A stretch of 64,000 bases of DNA from Serratia sp. FDAARGOS_506 (lineage in GTDB: Bacteria > Pseudomonadota > Gammaproteobacteria > Enterobacterales > Enterobacteriaceae): contig NZ_CP033831.1 in assembly GCF_003812745.1 (NCBI RefSeq), positions 4,278,001 through 4,342,000 of the forward strand. Direction: 5' to 3'. The translations under genes were made by a program, and so were the position numbers. Each line of letters opens with the position of its first letter. The stretch's first letter is position 1. Below, one piece after another: positions 39,068-47,853 of the stretch. The notes under the pieces are model-generated. The model saw only the letters and a program-made list of their open reading frames with translations. It had not been told where the DNA came from and did not search any database.

Positions 39068-39916
39068 TTACTCAGTAAAATAACTGCCCCATTCCTGCTC
39101 AATGTTTTTCGGCATCAGCTTGCTTAACCCCGCGCCGGGCGTAAACGTCAACTCGCCGAAATACACCTTCTCACCGACCTGGTAGAAATCCACGCGGACA
39201 TAAGAGAACTGCTGCGCAGCCTGGCGAGCCAAACGCGTCATTTCTTCCAGCCGTGTAGGGCGCGGCATCGGTTCGTCGGCATTCGGTAAGCTGATACGGA
39301 TTTCGGTGCGGTTCCAGTCGATATCAAAAATGTCGCGGCGATGAGTGCCGAAACGCTGATAATCCACCTGGATGAACATGCGAATTTCATGATTGTCGTT
39401 GAAACAATGAAACTTGATATCGTTCGGCACCTGCTCGTCATCCAGCAACATGCGCTCCACCATGATGCAGGGTTCGATGCCCAGATAATGTTTTTCGCGA
39501 CTCTGCTCGTAAAAGTTGCTGTGCATCCAAGAGTTGCTGAGATCGTACAACTCCGCGTAGCTCACCTGCCGTTTGTCGAACACCAATCGGTTATAACCGC
39601 TGCCGTGATTGGCTTTCAGCACGAAGGCGTTAGGCAACTGCCTGAACATGTCGTAGCTGAGCTCAGTGCCATGCGCATACAGTTCCACCAGATACTCCTC
39701 GCCCCACAGGCCGGCGATAAATTCGCGTACCTTGAACTTGTCCGACAAGGTGGTGTAGATGCTGCGCGGGTAAATCTTACGACGCATGATCTTTTCGCTG
39801 AAACCGGTCGGTTTTGACAGGTGCGGCAGCTTCTTGAAATAGAGCGCGTATTTAACCTGATGGTGCCAGGCATCGGGCAGGCGCTTGGAAATGTTTTTAA
39901 CCAGGGTATTTAACAT
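39068..39916 (-). CDS. TupA-like ATP-grasp polysaccharide-modifying protein
   Basis: ATP-grasp protein of the TupA-like group (polysaccharide biosynthesis), 282 residues, cytosolic. It has KLPHLSKPTGFSEKIMRRKI, FVLKANHGSGYN (ATP-binding loop), IEPCIMVERML, and VRVDFYQVGEKVYFGELTFTPGAGLSK at the metal end, the pattern of this family. Members are thought to attach an amino acid or similar acyl group to a sugar, inferred from the ATP-grasp ligase fold. AAGGAG 6 bases before the ATG. It overlaps the flippase 3' end by 20 bases. Confidence 0.8.
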   Translation of the reverse strand: MLNTLVKNISKRLPDAWHHQVKYALYFKKLPHLSKPTGFSEKIMRRKIYPRSIYTTLSDKFKVREFIAGLWGEEYLVELYAHGTELSYDMFRQLPNAFVLKANHGSGYNRLVFDKRQVSYAELYDLSNSWMHSNFYEQSREKHYLGIEPCIMVERMLLDDEQVPNDIKFHCFNDNHEIRMFIQVDYQRFGTHRRDIFDIDWNRTEIRISLPNADEPMPRPTRLEEMTRLARQAAQQFSYVRVDFYQVGEKVYFGELTFTPGAGLSKLMPKNIEQEWGSYFTE

Positions 39917-41195
39917 GCTCTCTCCTTAATTTGCTGACAAGACGCGGCAGGCAGTAAAAACAGGTCAGCTGCAGTCGGGTAATTTTTCCGCCACGAAATA
40001 GACTGTTCAGCACAAAGAACGAAATGAATTCCGCCAACAGCGTAGACACCGCCGCCCCGATCAGGCCGTAGCGCGGGATCAGCAGCAGATTCATCACCAC
40101 GTTCGCCACAGCCACCAACGGCATCTTGATGGCGATAAAGCGATAGCCGGCGAACAGCACGATGCTGCGGTAGGAAACCGTCCCCATTACCGAGAACAGC
40201 GAGGTCAGCGTACAAATAGCCAGGATGCCGGCGGCCGGTTGGAAAGCGGCGCCGTACAACAGCGCAATGGCCGGCTGGGCGAACCACCATAGGCCGAGCA
40301 ATACCGGCAACGACAGGCCCAAGACCACCAGGTAAAGCACCCGGATACGGTACTCCTGCTCCAACGGATCGCGACAGCTGGCAATGCCCGGCATCAATGA
40401 GGTGATCAGCGCCATCGGCACAAAAACCCAGCCTTGGCTAAGGGTGGTGGCGGCACTGAACCAGCCTACCGCCTGCTCGCCGACCAGATTGCCCAGCATG
40501 ATTTGATCGATGCGGGTATAGATCACTATCGACAGGCTGGAGATGGCCAGCGGCAACCCCACCTTTAGCAAATAACGGCCATAGCGCCCGGCCTGGCGCG
40601 TCGTAATCCGCGGCGAGGCCGCAGCTTCCCCACGGAATAGCCAGAGGCGCGCCAGGTAAGGTACGGCGCTGCTGAGGATGTAGGGTACCGCGAACCACAC
40701 CAGCGGCAGCGCAGCGCTCACCAACGCCAGCCGCAGCCCGATCGACAGCAGCAGCGCCAGGTTGTTGATCAGCGTATTGCGTTTCGACTGCAGGCGGGCG
40801 TCGTAATAAATTTTGTACACGTCCTGAATCGAGAAATAGGCGCTGATAAGCAGCAACAGCGTCATCAGTTGGCTGGCGAGGGGTTGACTGAAATAACTCC
40901 ATATCAGTATCGGCAGCGCCACCACCAGGAACAGCCGACGGCGCAGGCGAATTGACGCCAGCATCAGGCGAATGCCGCTCGGCTGTCGGCGGGCGACACG
41001 GTTGAAAATGATGCTGTCGGCGCCCAACTGCACCAGTGGCACCACGATAGCGATCGTCGCCAACAGATAGTTGAGAGCGCCAAACTGCGCGGGCCCCAGA
41101 TAGCGCGCAACGTAAATGGAGACGAAGATGCCGGACAGGCTGAGCGAAACGCGTTCGAGCATCAGCCACAAGGCATTGGTGATAATGGCCTTCAC
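39897..41195 (-). CDS. Oligosaccharide-unit flippase (Wzx-like)
   Basis: MATE/MVF-like membrane translocase of 432 residues with about twelve helices. It begins NALWLMLERVSLSLSGIFVSIYVARYLGPAQFGALNYLLA, the typical Wzx N-terminus, and later has YTRIDQIMLGNLVGEQAVGWFSAATTLSQGW. It moves the undecaprenyl-linked repeat across the inner membrane to Wzy. The start is GTG at 41195, just 4 bases after the wzc stop, with AGGGA 9 bases upstream; the first ATG is within the first helix. Context (wzc, wzy, GTs) supports the call. Confidence 0.87.
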   Translation of the reverse strand: MKAIITNALWLMLERVSLSLSGIFVSIYVARYLGPAQFGALNYLLATIAIVVPLVQLGADSIIFNRVARRQPSGIRLMLASIRLRRRLFLVVALPILIWSYFSQPLASQLMTLLLLISAYFSIQDVYKIYYDARLQSKRNTLINNLALLLSIGLRLALVSAALPLVWFAVPYILSSAVPYLARLWLFRGEAAASPRITTRQAGRYGRYLLKVGLPLAISSLSIVIYTRIDQIMLGNLVGEQAVGWFSAATTLSQGWVFVPMALITSLMPGIASCRDPLEQEYRIRVLYLVVLGLSLPVLLGLWWFAQPAIALLYGAAFQPAAGILAICTLTSLFSVMGTVSYRSIVLFAGYRFIAIKMPLVAVANVVMNLLLIPRYGLIGAAVSTLLAEFISFFVLNSLFRGGKITRLQLTCFYCLPRLVSKLRREHVKYPG

Positions 41196-41199
41196 CCGC

Positions 41200-43380
41200 T
41201 TATTTCCCTGCAGGCGGGAGATCTTCCCGATGACTTGGATAGGCGAAGTTGTAATAGCTCATGTCGGTTGCCGCCTTCTTCACCATGCCGTTGAGGATCA
41301 CCCCCTTGATCGCCACCCCATTCTGTTCGAAACGGCGCATGCTGGTTTCGATCTGCTTGACGGTATTGACCTCAAAACGCACCACCAGCAGCGAGGTGCC
41401 CGCGTGATTGCCGACGATCGCCGCATCCGTCACCGCCAGAATCGGCGGCGTATCGATCAGCACCAGATCGTAGTTTTGCCCAGCCCAGCGCAGAAAATCG
41501 GCGAAACGGCGGTGCATCAGCAGTTCGGACGGGTTGGGCGGCACCTGGCCGCGCGGCACGAAATCCAGATTGGCGATGGCGGTTTTCCGCACCGCCTCTT
41601 CCGCCATCACGTTGCCCACCAGCATGTCGGACAGGCCCTTATGGCCATCGTCCGCCAGCCAACGGTGCAGGAAGCCTTTGCGCATATCGGCGTCGATCAG
41701 CAGCACCCGCTGCCCGGCCTGCGCCACCACCACCGCCAGGTTTGTGCTGGTAAAGCTCTTGCCGCTTTCCGGGCTGGCGCCGGAGACCATCAGAATGTTG
41801 TTTTTGGCCTCCAGCATGGCGAAATGCAGGCTGGTGCGCAGGCTGCGAATCGCTTCCACCGACAGATCCGTCGGTTCGACCACCGCCAGGATCGGCAAGC
41901 GCCGGCCACCGGACTTAGGCAGCAGTTGCCGTTGCTCGCGATTGCGCTTCACCTGCCACGGCGACAGCGGTACGGTGGCGTAGACGTTAATGCCCCGCTT
42001 CTCCAGGGTATCGATATCATTGATGCCGCGATGGAAAGCCGCACGCAGCAGCACCACCGACGCGGCGCCCCCTGCGCCCAGCAGCAGCGCCAGCAGCACG
42101 ATCAACATCTTTTGCGGCTGAATCGGCCGGATAGCGGTTTCCGCTTCGTCGATGATGCGAACGTTGCCCACCGTGCCCGCTTTGCTGATGCTCAGCTCCT
42201 GCTGTTTGTTCATCAGCTGCATGTAAACCTGCTGATCCACCTGCACGTCACGGGTGAGGCGCAGGATCTCCTGCTGCATTTTCGGCAGCGTCTGTACCTG
42301 TTTACCCAACCGCGCCTTTTCCGCCTCCAGCGTGGCGCGCTTTTCCAGCAGCGCCCGGTAAGCCGGGTGCACGCGGGTATAGAGCTTGGAGATTTCCGCT
42401 TCCTTGAAGGTCAGCTCGTTGAGCTGGGCCTCGAGCTGCACCTGAGTATCCAGCACCGATTTGGCTTCCAGCGACAGATCCACCGAGTCGTTTTGCTGGC
42501 GGAATTGATTGAGCTGGGTTTCGGCGTTGTTCAATGAGGTTTGCGTTTGCGGCAGCTGCTCTTGCAGGAACGCCAGCATGCGCTGCGTCTCTTCCGTTTT
42601 GCGATCCACGTTCTGCTGCAGATAGTTGTCGGTGATGTTCTTCAGCATCGCCTCGGCATTCTGCGGATCTTCGCTCGGCAGCGTAAAGGTTATGATGCCG
42701 CTGTCCTTGCCACCCGGCACCACGTCCAGGTATTTGCGCAGATCGTCCACCGCTTTTTGACGCGCGACTTTAACCACGGTGAAACTGGCGCCCGGTGCCG
42801 CGTCCAGCGCCGTGACGGTCATGTTCCAATCGCCCTGCTTCACCGGCTGCCCGACAATCCCGCTGAACAGTTTGTCGCCGTCATAGCTCAACTCGTAATG
42901 CTGCCCGTCGCGCACCGTCAGCGTCAGCGATTCGTCCTGCATGTCCGCCGGCGTCGTCAGCGTGGCAATGTCCAGGACCGGCGGTTTTTCGCCGCTCAGC
43001 CGGGCAAAACCTTTGCCGAACACCGGGAAATAGTCCGGGCTGACGCGCACCGTCAAGCCGAGGGCGTCCACCGTTTTGCCGAGCACGTAGCGTGACTTGG
43101 CCAACGTCACCTCATCCTGCGTCGCTGAACTTTGCCCCATCGAGTTGTCCAGCGTTTCACGCAGCAGCGAATCGCCGGATAGCTGCTTCTCCACCTGCAC
43201 CACCGCCGTAGCCTGATACACCGGAGTGGCCAACAGGGCGTAAGCGACACCCAGCACGCCGGCCAAACCGGTCACGACGGCGATCCGCCAACGGTTATCC
43301 CACAGCGGCCCTACCAGACGCTCCCACTCCAGCTTTTCATCTTGTTCGGCCACCATCACAGACAGCGCATTGTTTTTCAT
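41200..43380 (-). CDS. wzc: Tyrosine-protein kinase / polysaccharide co-polymerase Wzc
   Basis: Inner-membrane BY-kinase of 726 residues controlling chain length and export with Wza. TM1 (about 33-52) and TM2 (about 425-447) flank a periplasmic coiled-coil domain (VDLSLEAKSVLDTQVQLEAQLNEL). The cytosolic kinase has Walker A GASPESGKS, Walker A' LLIDADMRKG and Walker B LVLIDTPPI. The C-terminal tyrosine cluster is short: Tyr709, Tyr710 and Tyr714. I chose the ATG at 43380 with AAGGA 7 bases upstream; a GTG 18 bases earlier lacks spacing. No phosphatase gene (wzb) accompanies it. Confidence 0.93.
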   Translation of the reverse strand: MKNNALSVMVAEQDEKLEWERLVGPLWDNRWRIAVVTGLAGVLGVAYALLATPVYQATAVVQVEKQLSGDSLLRETLDNSMGQSSATQDEVTLAKSRYVLGKTVDALGLTVRVSPDYFPVFGKGFARLSGEKPPVLDIATLTTPADMQDESLTLTVRDGQHYELSYDGDKLFSGIVGQPVKQGDWNMTVTALDAAPGASFTVVKVARQKAVDDLRKYLDVVPGGKDSGIITFTLPSEDPQNAEAMLKNITDNYLQQNVDRKTEETQRMLAFLQEQLPQTQTSLNNAETQLNQFRQQNDSVDLSLEAKSVLDTQVQLEAQLNELTFKEAEISKLYTRVHPAYRALLEKRATLEAEKARLGKQVQTLPKMQQEILRLTRDVQVDQQVYMQLMNKQQELSISKAGTVGNVRIIDEAETAIRPIQPQKMLIVLLALLLGAGGAASVVLLRAAFHRGINDIDTLEKRGINVYATVPLSPWQVKRNREQRQLLPKSGGRRLPILAVVEPTDLSVEAIRSLRTSLHFAMLEAKNNILMVSGASPESGKSFTSTNLAVVVAQAGQRVLLIDADMRKGFLHRWLADDGHKGLSDMLVGNVMAEEAVRKTAIANLDFVPRGQVPPNPSELLMHRRFADFLRWAGQNYDLVLIDTPPILAVTDAAIVGNHAGTSLLVVRFEVNTVKQIETSMRRFEQNGVAIKGVILNGMVKKAATDMSYYNFAYPSHREDLPPAGK

Positions 43381-43407
43381 CTTCTGTTCCTTATTCACCC
43401 TGCGGAG

Positions 43408-44541
43408 TTACCAGTTGCGCACGCGCAAGGTAGCCTCGCTGAGATCGTTAAAGCTGCTGATGGTCGGCACCAGCTGGCTGATCAAACGGTTCCAGCGCGC
43501 GACCGGCGCCGCAGTGACGTACACGACATCGTAAGGTTGCAGCTGAAATTCGGCGCCCATTGCCAGCGCGCTGGCGTCGGAGAGATCGAACTGATACAGC
43601 GTCGCCAGCCGCTGCGGCGCTTTACCGCCGCTCGGCCGGATCACGAACACCCCGGTCGCATCCGCCACCGTCTGGCTGATCCCTTCGGAAGATCCGAGGG
43701 CTTCGGTCAAGGTCATGCCGCTGCGATCCATCTTCAGCGTCGTTTGTTTGCCCACCTCACCCATCACGAACACTTTCAATTCGTCATTGCGCGGAATGTA
43801 GAGGATGTCACCCGGTTGCAGCAGCGCGTTCTGGCTGATGTCGCCGCGCTGCATCAGCGCCTGCAGCGAGATAGCGCGCTCTTTGCCCTGATGGGTCAGC
43901 ACCACGTTGCGCCAGTCGGCGTTGTCCGTCAGGCCGCCGGCGGCGTTGATCGCATCCAAAATGGTCAACGGCACGTTGGTGATCGCCTGTTGGCCGGAGG
44001 TTTTCACCTCGCCGGTCACGTAGGCCTTCTGCGAGCGGAAAGCGGCGATGCTGACGTCCACCTGCGGGCTTTCCACATACTGCGCCAGACGGCCGGCAAT
44101 CAGGCTGCGCACTTCGGTGACGGTCTTGCCCACCACCGCCACGCGCCCGATATAGGGATAAAAGATCGTGCCATCCGCATGCACCCAGTTGCCGGTGTCG
44201 CTGGCGCTGCGGTACTGGCCGGCCGGCGTGGTCAACTCGGGGTGATCCCAAACCGTGACGTTCAACACGTCGCCGATGCCGATGCGGTATTGATAGCTCT
44301 GCAACCGCTGATCCAGCGCCGGATTCGGCCGGGCGACCGGTTCTACACGCCGCATTTTCTGCAGCAGCATCGGCGACATGCGATAAACCTGTACCTGGTT
44401 ATTCAAATCGAAATCGTCGTCCTGCTGCACGACGATAGTTTTTCCACTGGTAGGTAAATGCGAGCCGGGGACCACCGTACAACCGCTCAACAGCGCAGAG
44501 GTACAGACCAACGGCATCAAAAGAGGCAAATGAAAATTCAT
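43408..44541 (-). CDS. wza: Outer-membrane polysaccharide export lipoprotein Wza
   Basis: Octameric outer-membrane export channel, 377 residues. Signal peptide with lipobox LLSGC (acylated Cys21) is followed by [20 protein letters not shown] (poly_export domain), then two SLBB-type repeats ([32 protein letters not shown] and [31 protein letters not shown]), and the C-terminal amphipathic helix ([20 protein letters not shown]). It is followed directly by wzc after 27 bases. The ribosome site is poor and a strong hairpin lies just upstream. Confidence 0.94.
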   Translation of the reverse strand: MNFHLPLLMPLVCTSALLSGCTVVPGSHLPTSGKTIVVQQDDDFDLNNQVQVYRMSPMLLQKMRRVEPVARPNPALDQRLQSYQYRIGIGDVLNVTVWDHPELTTPAGQYRSASDTGNWVHADGTIFYPYIGRVAVVGKTVTEVRSLIAGRLAQYVESPQVDVSIAAFRSQKAYVTGEVKTSGQQAITNVPLTILDAINAAGGLTDNADWRNVVLTHQGKERAISLQALMQRGDISQNALLQPGDILYIPRNDELKVFVMGEVGKQTTLKMDRSGMTLTEALGSSEGISQTVADATGVFVIRPSGGKAPQRLATLYQFDLSDASALAMGAEFQLQPYDVVYVTAAPVARWNRLISQLVPTISSFNDLSEATLRVRNW

Positions 44542-44557
44542 GGGGGTACCGTGATAG

Positions 44558-44579
44558 ACGGGCTGCTGCCGCAGCCCGT
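44558..44579 (-). other. Hairpin between the wecA-like gene and wza
   Basis: A perfect 9-bp inverted repeat (ACGGGCTGC, 44558-44566; GCAGCCCGT, 44571-44579) with a 4-base loop fills most of the 45-base gap. No U-run follows on the minus strand, so it is unlikely to be a full terminator. It ends 17 bases before the wza ATG and could tune wza translation or stabilise the downstream mRNA. Confidence 0.5.
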
Positions 44580-44586
44580 GAAAAGA

Positions 44587-45636
44587 TTAACGACCAACGG
44601 TTGGGTTGTCGCTAAGCACCGTTGCCTGCCGCGGTTCGCGCAGCATGGCGAAATAACCGCAAAAACAGAGTAGAAACGCTACCAGCATCAGGCTTTCCTG
44701 CAGCTTCAACACTTCGCTGCAAATGCCGATGCAGGCCAGCGTCACCGCCAGCATGGTGCTCATCGCCAGCGCCTGGCGCGCATTAAGCCCGCGACGCATC
44801 AGAATATGGTGTAAATGGTCGCGTCCCGCTTTGAATGGGCTTTGGCGACGCAACAGGCGGCGCACCATCACGGTCACCATGTCCATCAGAGGAATGGCGA
44901 TCAACCACAGCGCGGTGACCGGGCGCATCACCGCCTGCGGCCCCTGAGTCGCCAGCAACACCAGCCACAGCACGCTGAAACCAATCACCATGCTGCCGGC
45001 GTCACCCATAAAGATCTTGTTGCGTGCGCCGAACAGGCTCAGGTTAAACAAGAGGTACGCCGCCAGAGCGACGATCAGGCCCAGACACCACAGCGCCAGG
45101 TCCTCCCGGCCGCCCAGTCCGAACACGATGGCCAACGCAACGAAGGTAACGCAGGACAAGGCCCCCAGTTGCCCATCGATGCCATCGACCATGTTGTAGG
45201 CGTTGATCGCCCCCCAGACCGCCAGCGGCGTGAGCAGCAACGCGCCATAACCAAGCATCACTTCCTGATGTCCCCAGACATAACCCAGCGAGGAAAGTTG
45301 CATCCCTGCCGCCAGCATCATCGCCAGCGCGATCCCTCCCTGCACCATGACGCGCGGCGCCACGGGCAGATCAAAGCGGTCATCCAGCACGCCCAACACC
45401 ACCAGCGCCGTGACGCACAGCAGGTAGATCGTGCTGTCGGGCAACCAGGCAGGTTGCCACAGCGTCATCAGCATCAGCGTCAGGTACACGGCGATACCAC
45501 CGACCAGCGGAATATGCCCCAGATGTTGCTTGCGCGCATTGGGCTTATCCACCAGCCCCACCGCCAAGGCGGCCCGACGGGCAATAAGCACCCACGTCAC
45601 CGCCAGCACAAATATCACGCTCAGTTGATATAACAT
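44587..45636 (-). CDS. WecA/MraY-family undecaprenyl-phosphate sugar-1-phosphate transferase
   Basis: Inner-membrane transferase that starts repeat-unit synthesis by loading a HexNAc-1-phosphate onto undecaprenyl phosphate, 349 residues, about eleven helices. Conserved segments are VDKPNARKQHLGHIPLVGG, LGVLDDRFDLPV (Asp pair), NAYNMVDGIDGQ, KIFMGDAGSMVIG and the cytoplasmic loop RDHLHHILMRRGL. Sequence resembles WecA, but position in the polysaccharide locus indicates a second, dedicated copy. CTGGAGGAA stands 4 bases before the ATG. The ops element ends 20 bases upstream. Confidence 0.9.
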   Translation of the reverse strand: MLYQLSVIFVLAVTWVLIARRAALAVGLVDKPNARKQHLGHIPLVGGIAVYLTLMLMTLWQPAWLPDSTIYLLCVTALVVLGVLDDRFDLPVAPRVMVQGGIALAMMLAAGMQLSSLGYVWGHQEVMLGYGALLLTPLAVWGAINAYNMVDGIDGQLGALSCVTFVALAIVFGLGGREDLALWCLGLIVALAAYLLFNLSLFGARNKIFMGDAGSMVIGFSVLWLVLLATQGPQAVMRPVTALWLIAIPLMDMVTVMVRRLLRRQSPFKAGRDHLHHILMRRGLNARQALAMSTMLAVTLACIGICSEVLKLQESLMLVAFLLCFCGYFAMLREPRQATVLSDNPTVGR

Positions 45637-45655
45637 CGTTCCTCCAGCGAATAAG

Positions 45656-45690
45656 CACGCTACCGCCCTTGAGTTACAGCTCCCAATGCG
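45656..45690 (-). promoter_or_regulatory. JUMPStart sequence with ops element (RfaH recruitment site)
   Basis: On the minus strand the 12-base ops element GGCGGTAGCGTG (45656-45667) is perfect. It is preceded by GGGAGCTGTAACTCAA, which matches the rest of the JUMPStart consensus. It lies 20 bases upstream of the wecA-like start. RfaH is known to bind RNA polymerase paused at ops and prevent polarity in long surface-polysaccharide operons. The run from here to 33319 (about 12.3 kb) is such an operon. Confidence 0.92.
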
Positions 45691-45736
45691 CTATTAACAA
45701 AAACAAAATTGATCCTGCCAGGATATAAGTCAGCAT
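45674..45736 (-). CDS. Possible 20-residue hydrophobic leader peptide
   Basis: A short frame in the leader of the polysaccharide operon encodes MLTYILAGSILFLLIAHWEL. It is one hydrophobic helix, with AGGA 8 bases upstream of the ATG; its TAA stop falls inside the JUMPStart sequence. It would be translated before RNA polymerase reaches the ops site. It may be a real small membrane protein, a leader that couples ribosome to polymerase, or chance. Confidence 0.4.
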   Translation of the reverse strand: MLTYILAGSILFLLIAHWEL

Positions 45737-45810
45737 GAGTTAATCCTGAAAAATGCAGATTTATCCGCTTGTCGGCGGAAATAGGTAAATAACGTCAGCG
45801 TGCGGTTAAG

Positions 45811-46773
45811 TTATCTATCAGAAAACTCATGTTTAATGGTTCTTTCGATTGCCGAATCAAGTTCAACCGGCGCCACGAAATTATTCTGCACACTACTTTT
45901 AAATTGCGTTCTGGCGCAGAATTTCTGCACTCTGACGCGACTGATTGGGAATTTTTTTCGACTTATTTTACTCACGACATCCAATGCGGTTGCGCCGCAT
46001 ATTCCCACGGCATAGGGAATGCGAATCGTCTTGTTTTCTCGCCCCAGCGAAGAGGAGATAACGTCGACCAATTGATTCATCGTAAAGTCCGGCTTATCGA
46101 CGTAGTTGCTGACCTGATAAGTTGACTGTTGATCCAGCGCATGTTCCAGGCGAGCGGCAATATTTTCAACGTAGGCCATCGATTTCATATTATTGCCGCT
46201 GCCAATCATTACAAATCGGCCGCTGGCGATCTGGCGGAATAGGTTATACACGTTGCCGCGGTTGCCTTCGCCGAATACCACTGTAGGACGGATGATGGTT
46301 AATTTGTTGGTGCTGTCCGCCTTACGCCAGGCCTCATAGACATATTCTGCTTCGAGCTTGGACTTGCCGTAATGATTGAAGGGTTCAAAACGTCCCCCTT
46401 CGTCGGTTTCCTGTTCAACGAAGCCGTAAACGGCAACCGAAGAGGTGAAAATGATTTGGCGAATATTCAATGCGGAGGCGGTCATGCAGACATGGCGTGC
46501 GCCTTCAACGTTGACCTGATAATAGAGCGAAATGGGATCGACATTGTCCTGGTGCTCCGCTGCCAGATTAATGATGGCATCACAGCCCGCCAGCGGTGCT
46601 TGCAAAGTCTGGGGTTGCGTCACATCGCCATACTGATAGAGATCAGGAAAATGTGCACTGGGTTGCTTATCAACGATGACCAACGACAGGTCGTCGCGCA
46701 TACTGAGACGTTTCGCCAGGCGTGTTCCGATAAAACCGGAACCCCCGATAATAGCTACTTTACGCTTATCCAT
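45811..46773 (-). CDS. NAD-dependent epimerase/dehydratase family protein
   Basis: Nucleotide-sugar-modifying extended SDR, 320 residues. It has IIGGSGFIGTRLAKRL (Rossmann motif), DVTQPQTL, AAEHQDNVDP, Ser/Tyr/Lys set TSSVAVYG and HYGKSKLEAEYV (YxxxK), and RPTVVFGEGNRGNVY. It probably epimerises or dehydrates a UDP- or dTDP-sugar used for the polymer; a UDP-glucose 4-epimerase-like role is possible. It is transcribed before the ops element, so it may be in a different transcript from the rest. Its C-terminal third is AT-rich. Confidence 0.82.
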   Translation of the reverse strand: MDKRKVAIIGGSGFIGTRLAKRLSMRDDLSLVIVDKQPSAHFPDLYQYGDVTQPQTLQAPLAGCDAIINLAAEHQDNVDPISLYYQVNVEGARHVCMTASALNIRQIIFTSSVAVYGFVEQETDEGGRFEPFNHYGKSKLEAEYVYEAWRKADSTNKLTIIRPTVVFGEGNRGNVYNLFRQIASGRFVMIGSGNNMKSMAYVENIAARLEHALDQQSTYQVSNYVDKPDFTMNQLVDVISSSLGRENKTIRIPYAVGICGATALDVVSKISRKKFPISRVRVQKFCARTQFKSSVQNNFVAPVELDSAIERTIKHEFSDR

Positions 46774-46892
46774 AATTTGTCACTCAGCAGGTTCTCATTA
46801 TTCCTGTCACCATGGCGGAAACAGGACGCTAATATGCGTTAGGTAATGAGCTCCAGACTGGACAAATCGAACCTGGCTTTCAAATAACAAAT

Positions 46893-46913
46893 AATGAAAT
46901 AAAAGATTTCATT
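46893..46913. promoter_or_regulatory. AT-rich inverted repeat between regulator and epimerase genes
   Basis: AATGAAAT (46893-46900) and ATTTCATT (46906-46913) form a perfect 8-bp inverted repeat around AAAAG. It lies about 120 bases upstream of the epimerase start and within 42 bases of the regulator stop. It shares the TGAAAT half-site with palindromes at 48153-48162 and 57138-57147, so it may be an operator. It could also be a weak hairpin. Confidence 0.4.
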
Positions 46914-46953
46914 AAATGTGAAATTATCGCTAAAGATAAAACCTCATTCAGCG

Positions 46954-47853
46954 CTAATTTTTAACATCGTAAGCGACTTGATATTGCAGGGTTTTATTAG
47001 GCAATATGAGATTAATCTGACCCTTGCCTGGTGTAGAAGAGGTCTCATATTTTACCGGCAATTTAAGCTGGCCTTGCTTAGGGTCGACACATTCAATGGT
47101 CGCCTGCTCCAGGCTCTCTCCCTGGTACAGACAGAACAAGGTTTGCGGGCTGTTGGTATGAGGGTTATTCAGCGTCAGCGTCAACACGACGCGCGTGTTG
47201 TTCTGAATATCATTGATCACCGGCGGGCGGGTTTGGTTGCCCAGGACATATGAAAAATGTGAAATAACCAGTAAAGAAGCGAATACCGTCAGGTATTTCA
47301 CTACGCGGCTGGCAGGCATGCTGAAAAAACGGCGCATCGCCGCCGACTTCTTTTCCTGCATCGGTGTTTTGGATGACTCCATCGTTGCGACAGGCGCAGC
47401 GACAAGCGTCGATTTACGCGGCTTATCTATTTTCTCTTCGTTGATTTCAGGCGATTCACTTTCACTTTCAGAAAGTTCCGCTTGAATATCAGCACCAATA
47501 TCATTGTCGCCATTTAATATATCATCGCCAGCGTAGTCTTCATCTTCGGATATAAAGTGAAAAACTGCTTGATTTTCCACCTTGTAACCCAATCGAGGAA
47601 TAGTTCTGATAAGCGTGTGTTCCGCATCGCTAATTTTCTGACGGATAGATTTAATTGTTTGATTTATAGTCGAATCTGAACAATAAGTTCCTTTCCAGAT
47701 ATTTTCTATAATTTCCGTTCGGGTAACCAGCTCTGGTGATCTGGCGACAAGCAGCGAAAGAATTTGATACTCTTTCCAACGCAGACGGAATTTCTCCCCG
47801 GCAGGAGTCAGAACATCGAGATTCCTAATCTTTATTCTTTTATCAAGATTCAC
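46954..47853 (-). CDS. CadC/ToxR-like membrane-anchored transcriptional regulator
   Basis: Predicted inner-membrane regulator of 299 residues, topology as in CadC and ToxR. Residues about 1-90 form a winged helix of the OmpR type: RLRWKEYQILSLLVARSPELVTRTEIIENIWKGTYCSDSTINQTIKSIRQKI, ending with RTIPRLGYKV. An acidic linker rich in Glu and Ser follows (about 100-180), then a single helix (about 190-210, VVKYLTVFASLLVISHFSYVLG) and a periplasmic domain of about 85 residues with two cysteines. The GTG at 47853 has AAGGA 8 bases upstream; a TTG upstream was rejected. It probably controls the polysaccharide locus. Confidence 0.85.
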   Translation of the reverse strand: MNLDKRIKIRNLDVLTPAGEKFRLRWKEYQILSLLVARSPELVTRTEIIENIWKGTYCSDSTINQTIKSIRQKISDAEHTLIRTIPRLGYKVENQAVFHFISEDEDYAGDDILNGDNDIGADIQAELSESESESPEINEEKIDKPRKSTLVAAPVATMESSKTPMQEKKSAAMRRFFSMPASRVVKYLTVFASLLVISHFSYVLGNQTRPPVINDIQNNTRVVLTLTLNNPHTNSPQTLFCLYQGESLEQATIECVDPKQGQLKLPVKYETSSTPGKGQINLILPNKTLQYQVAYDVKN

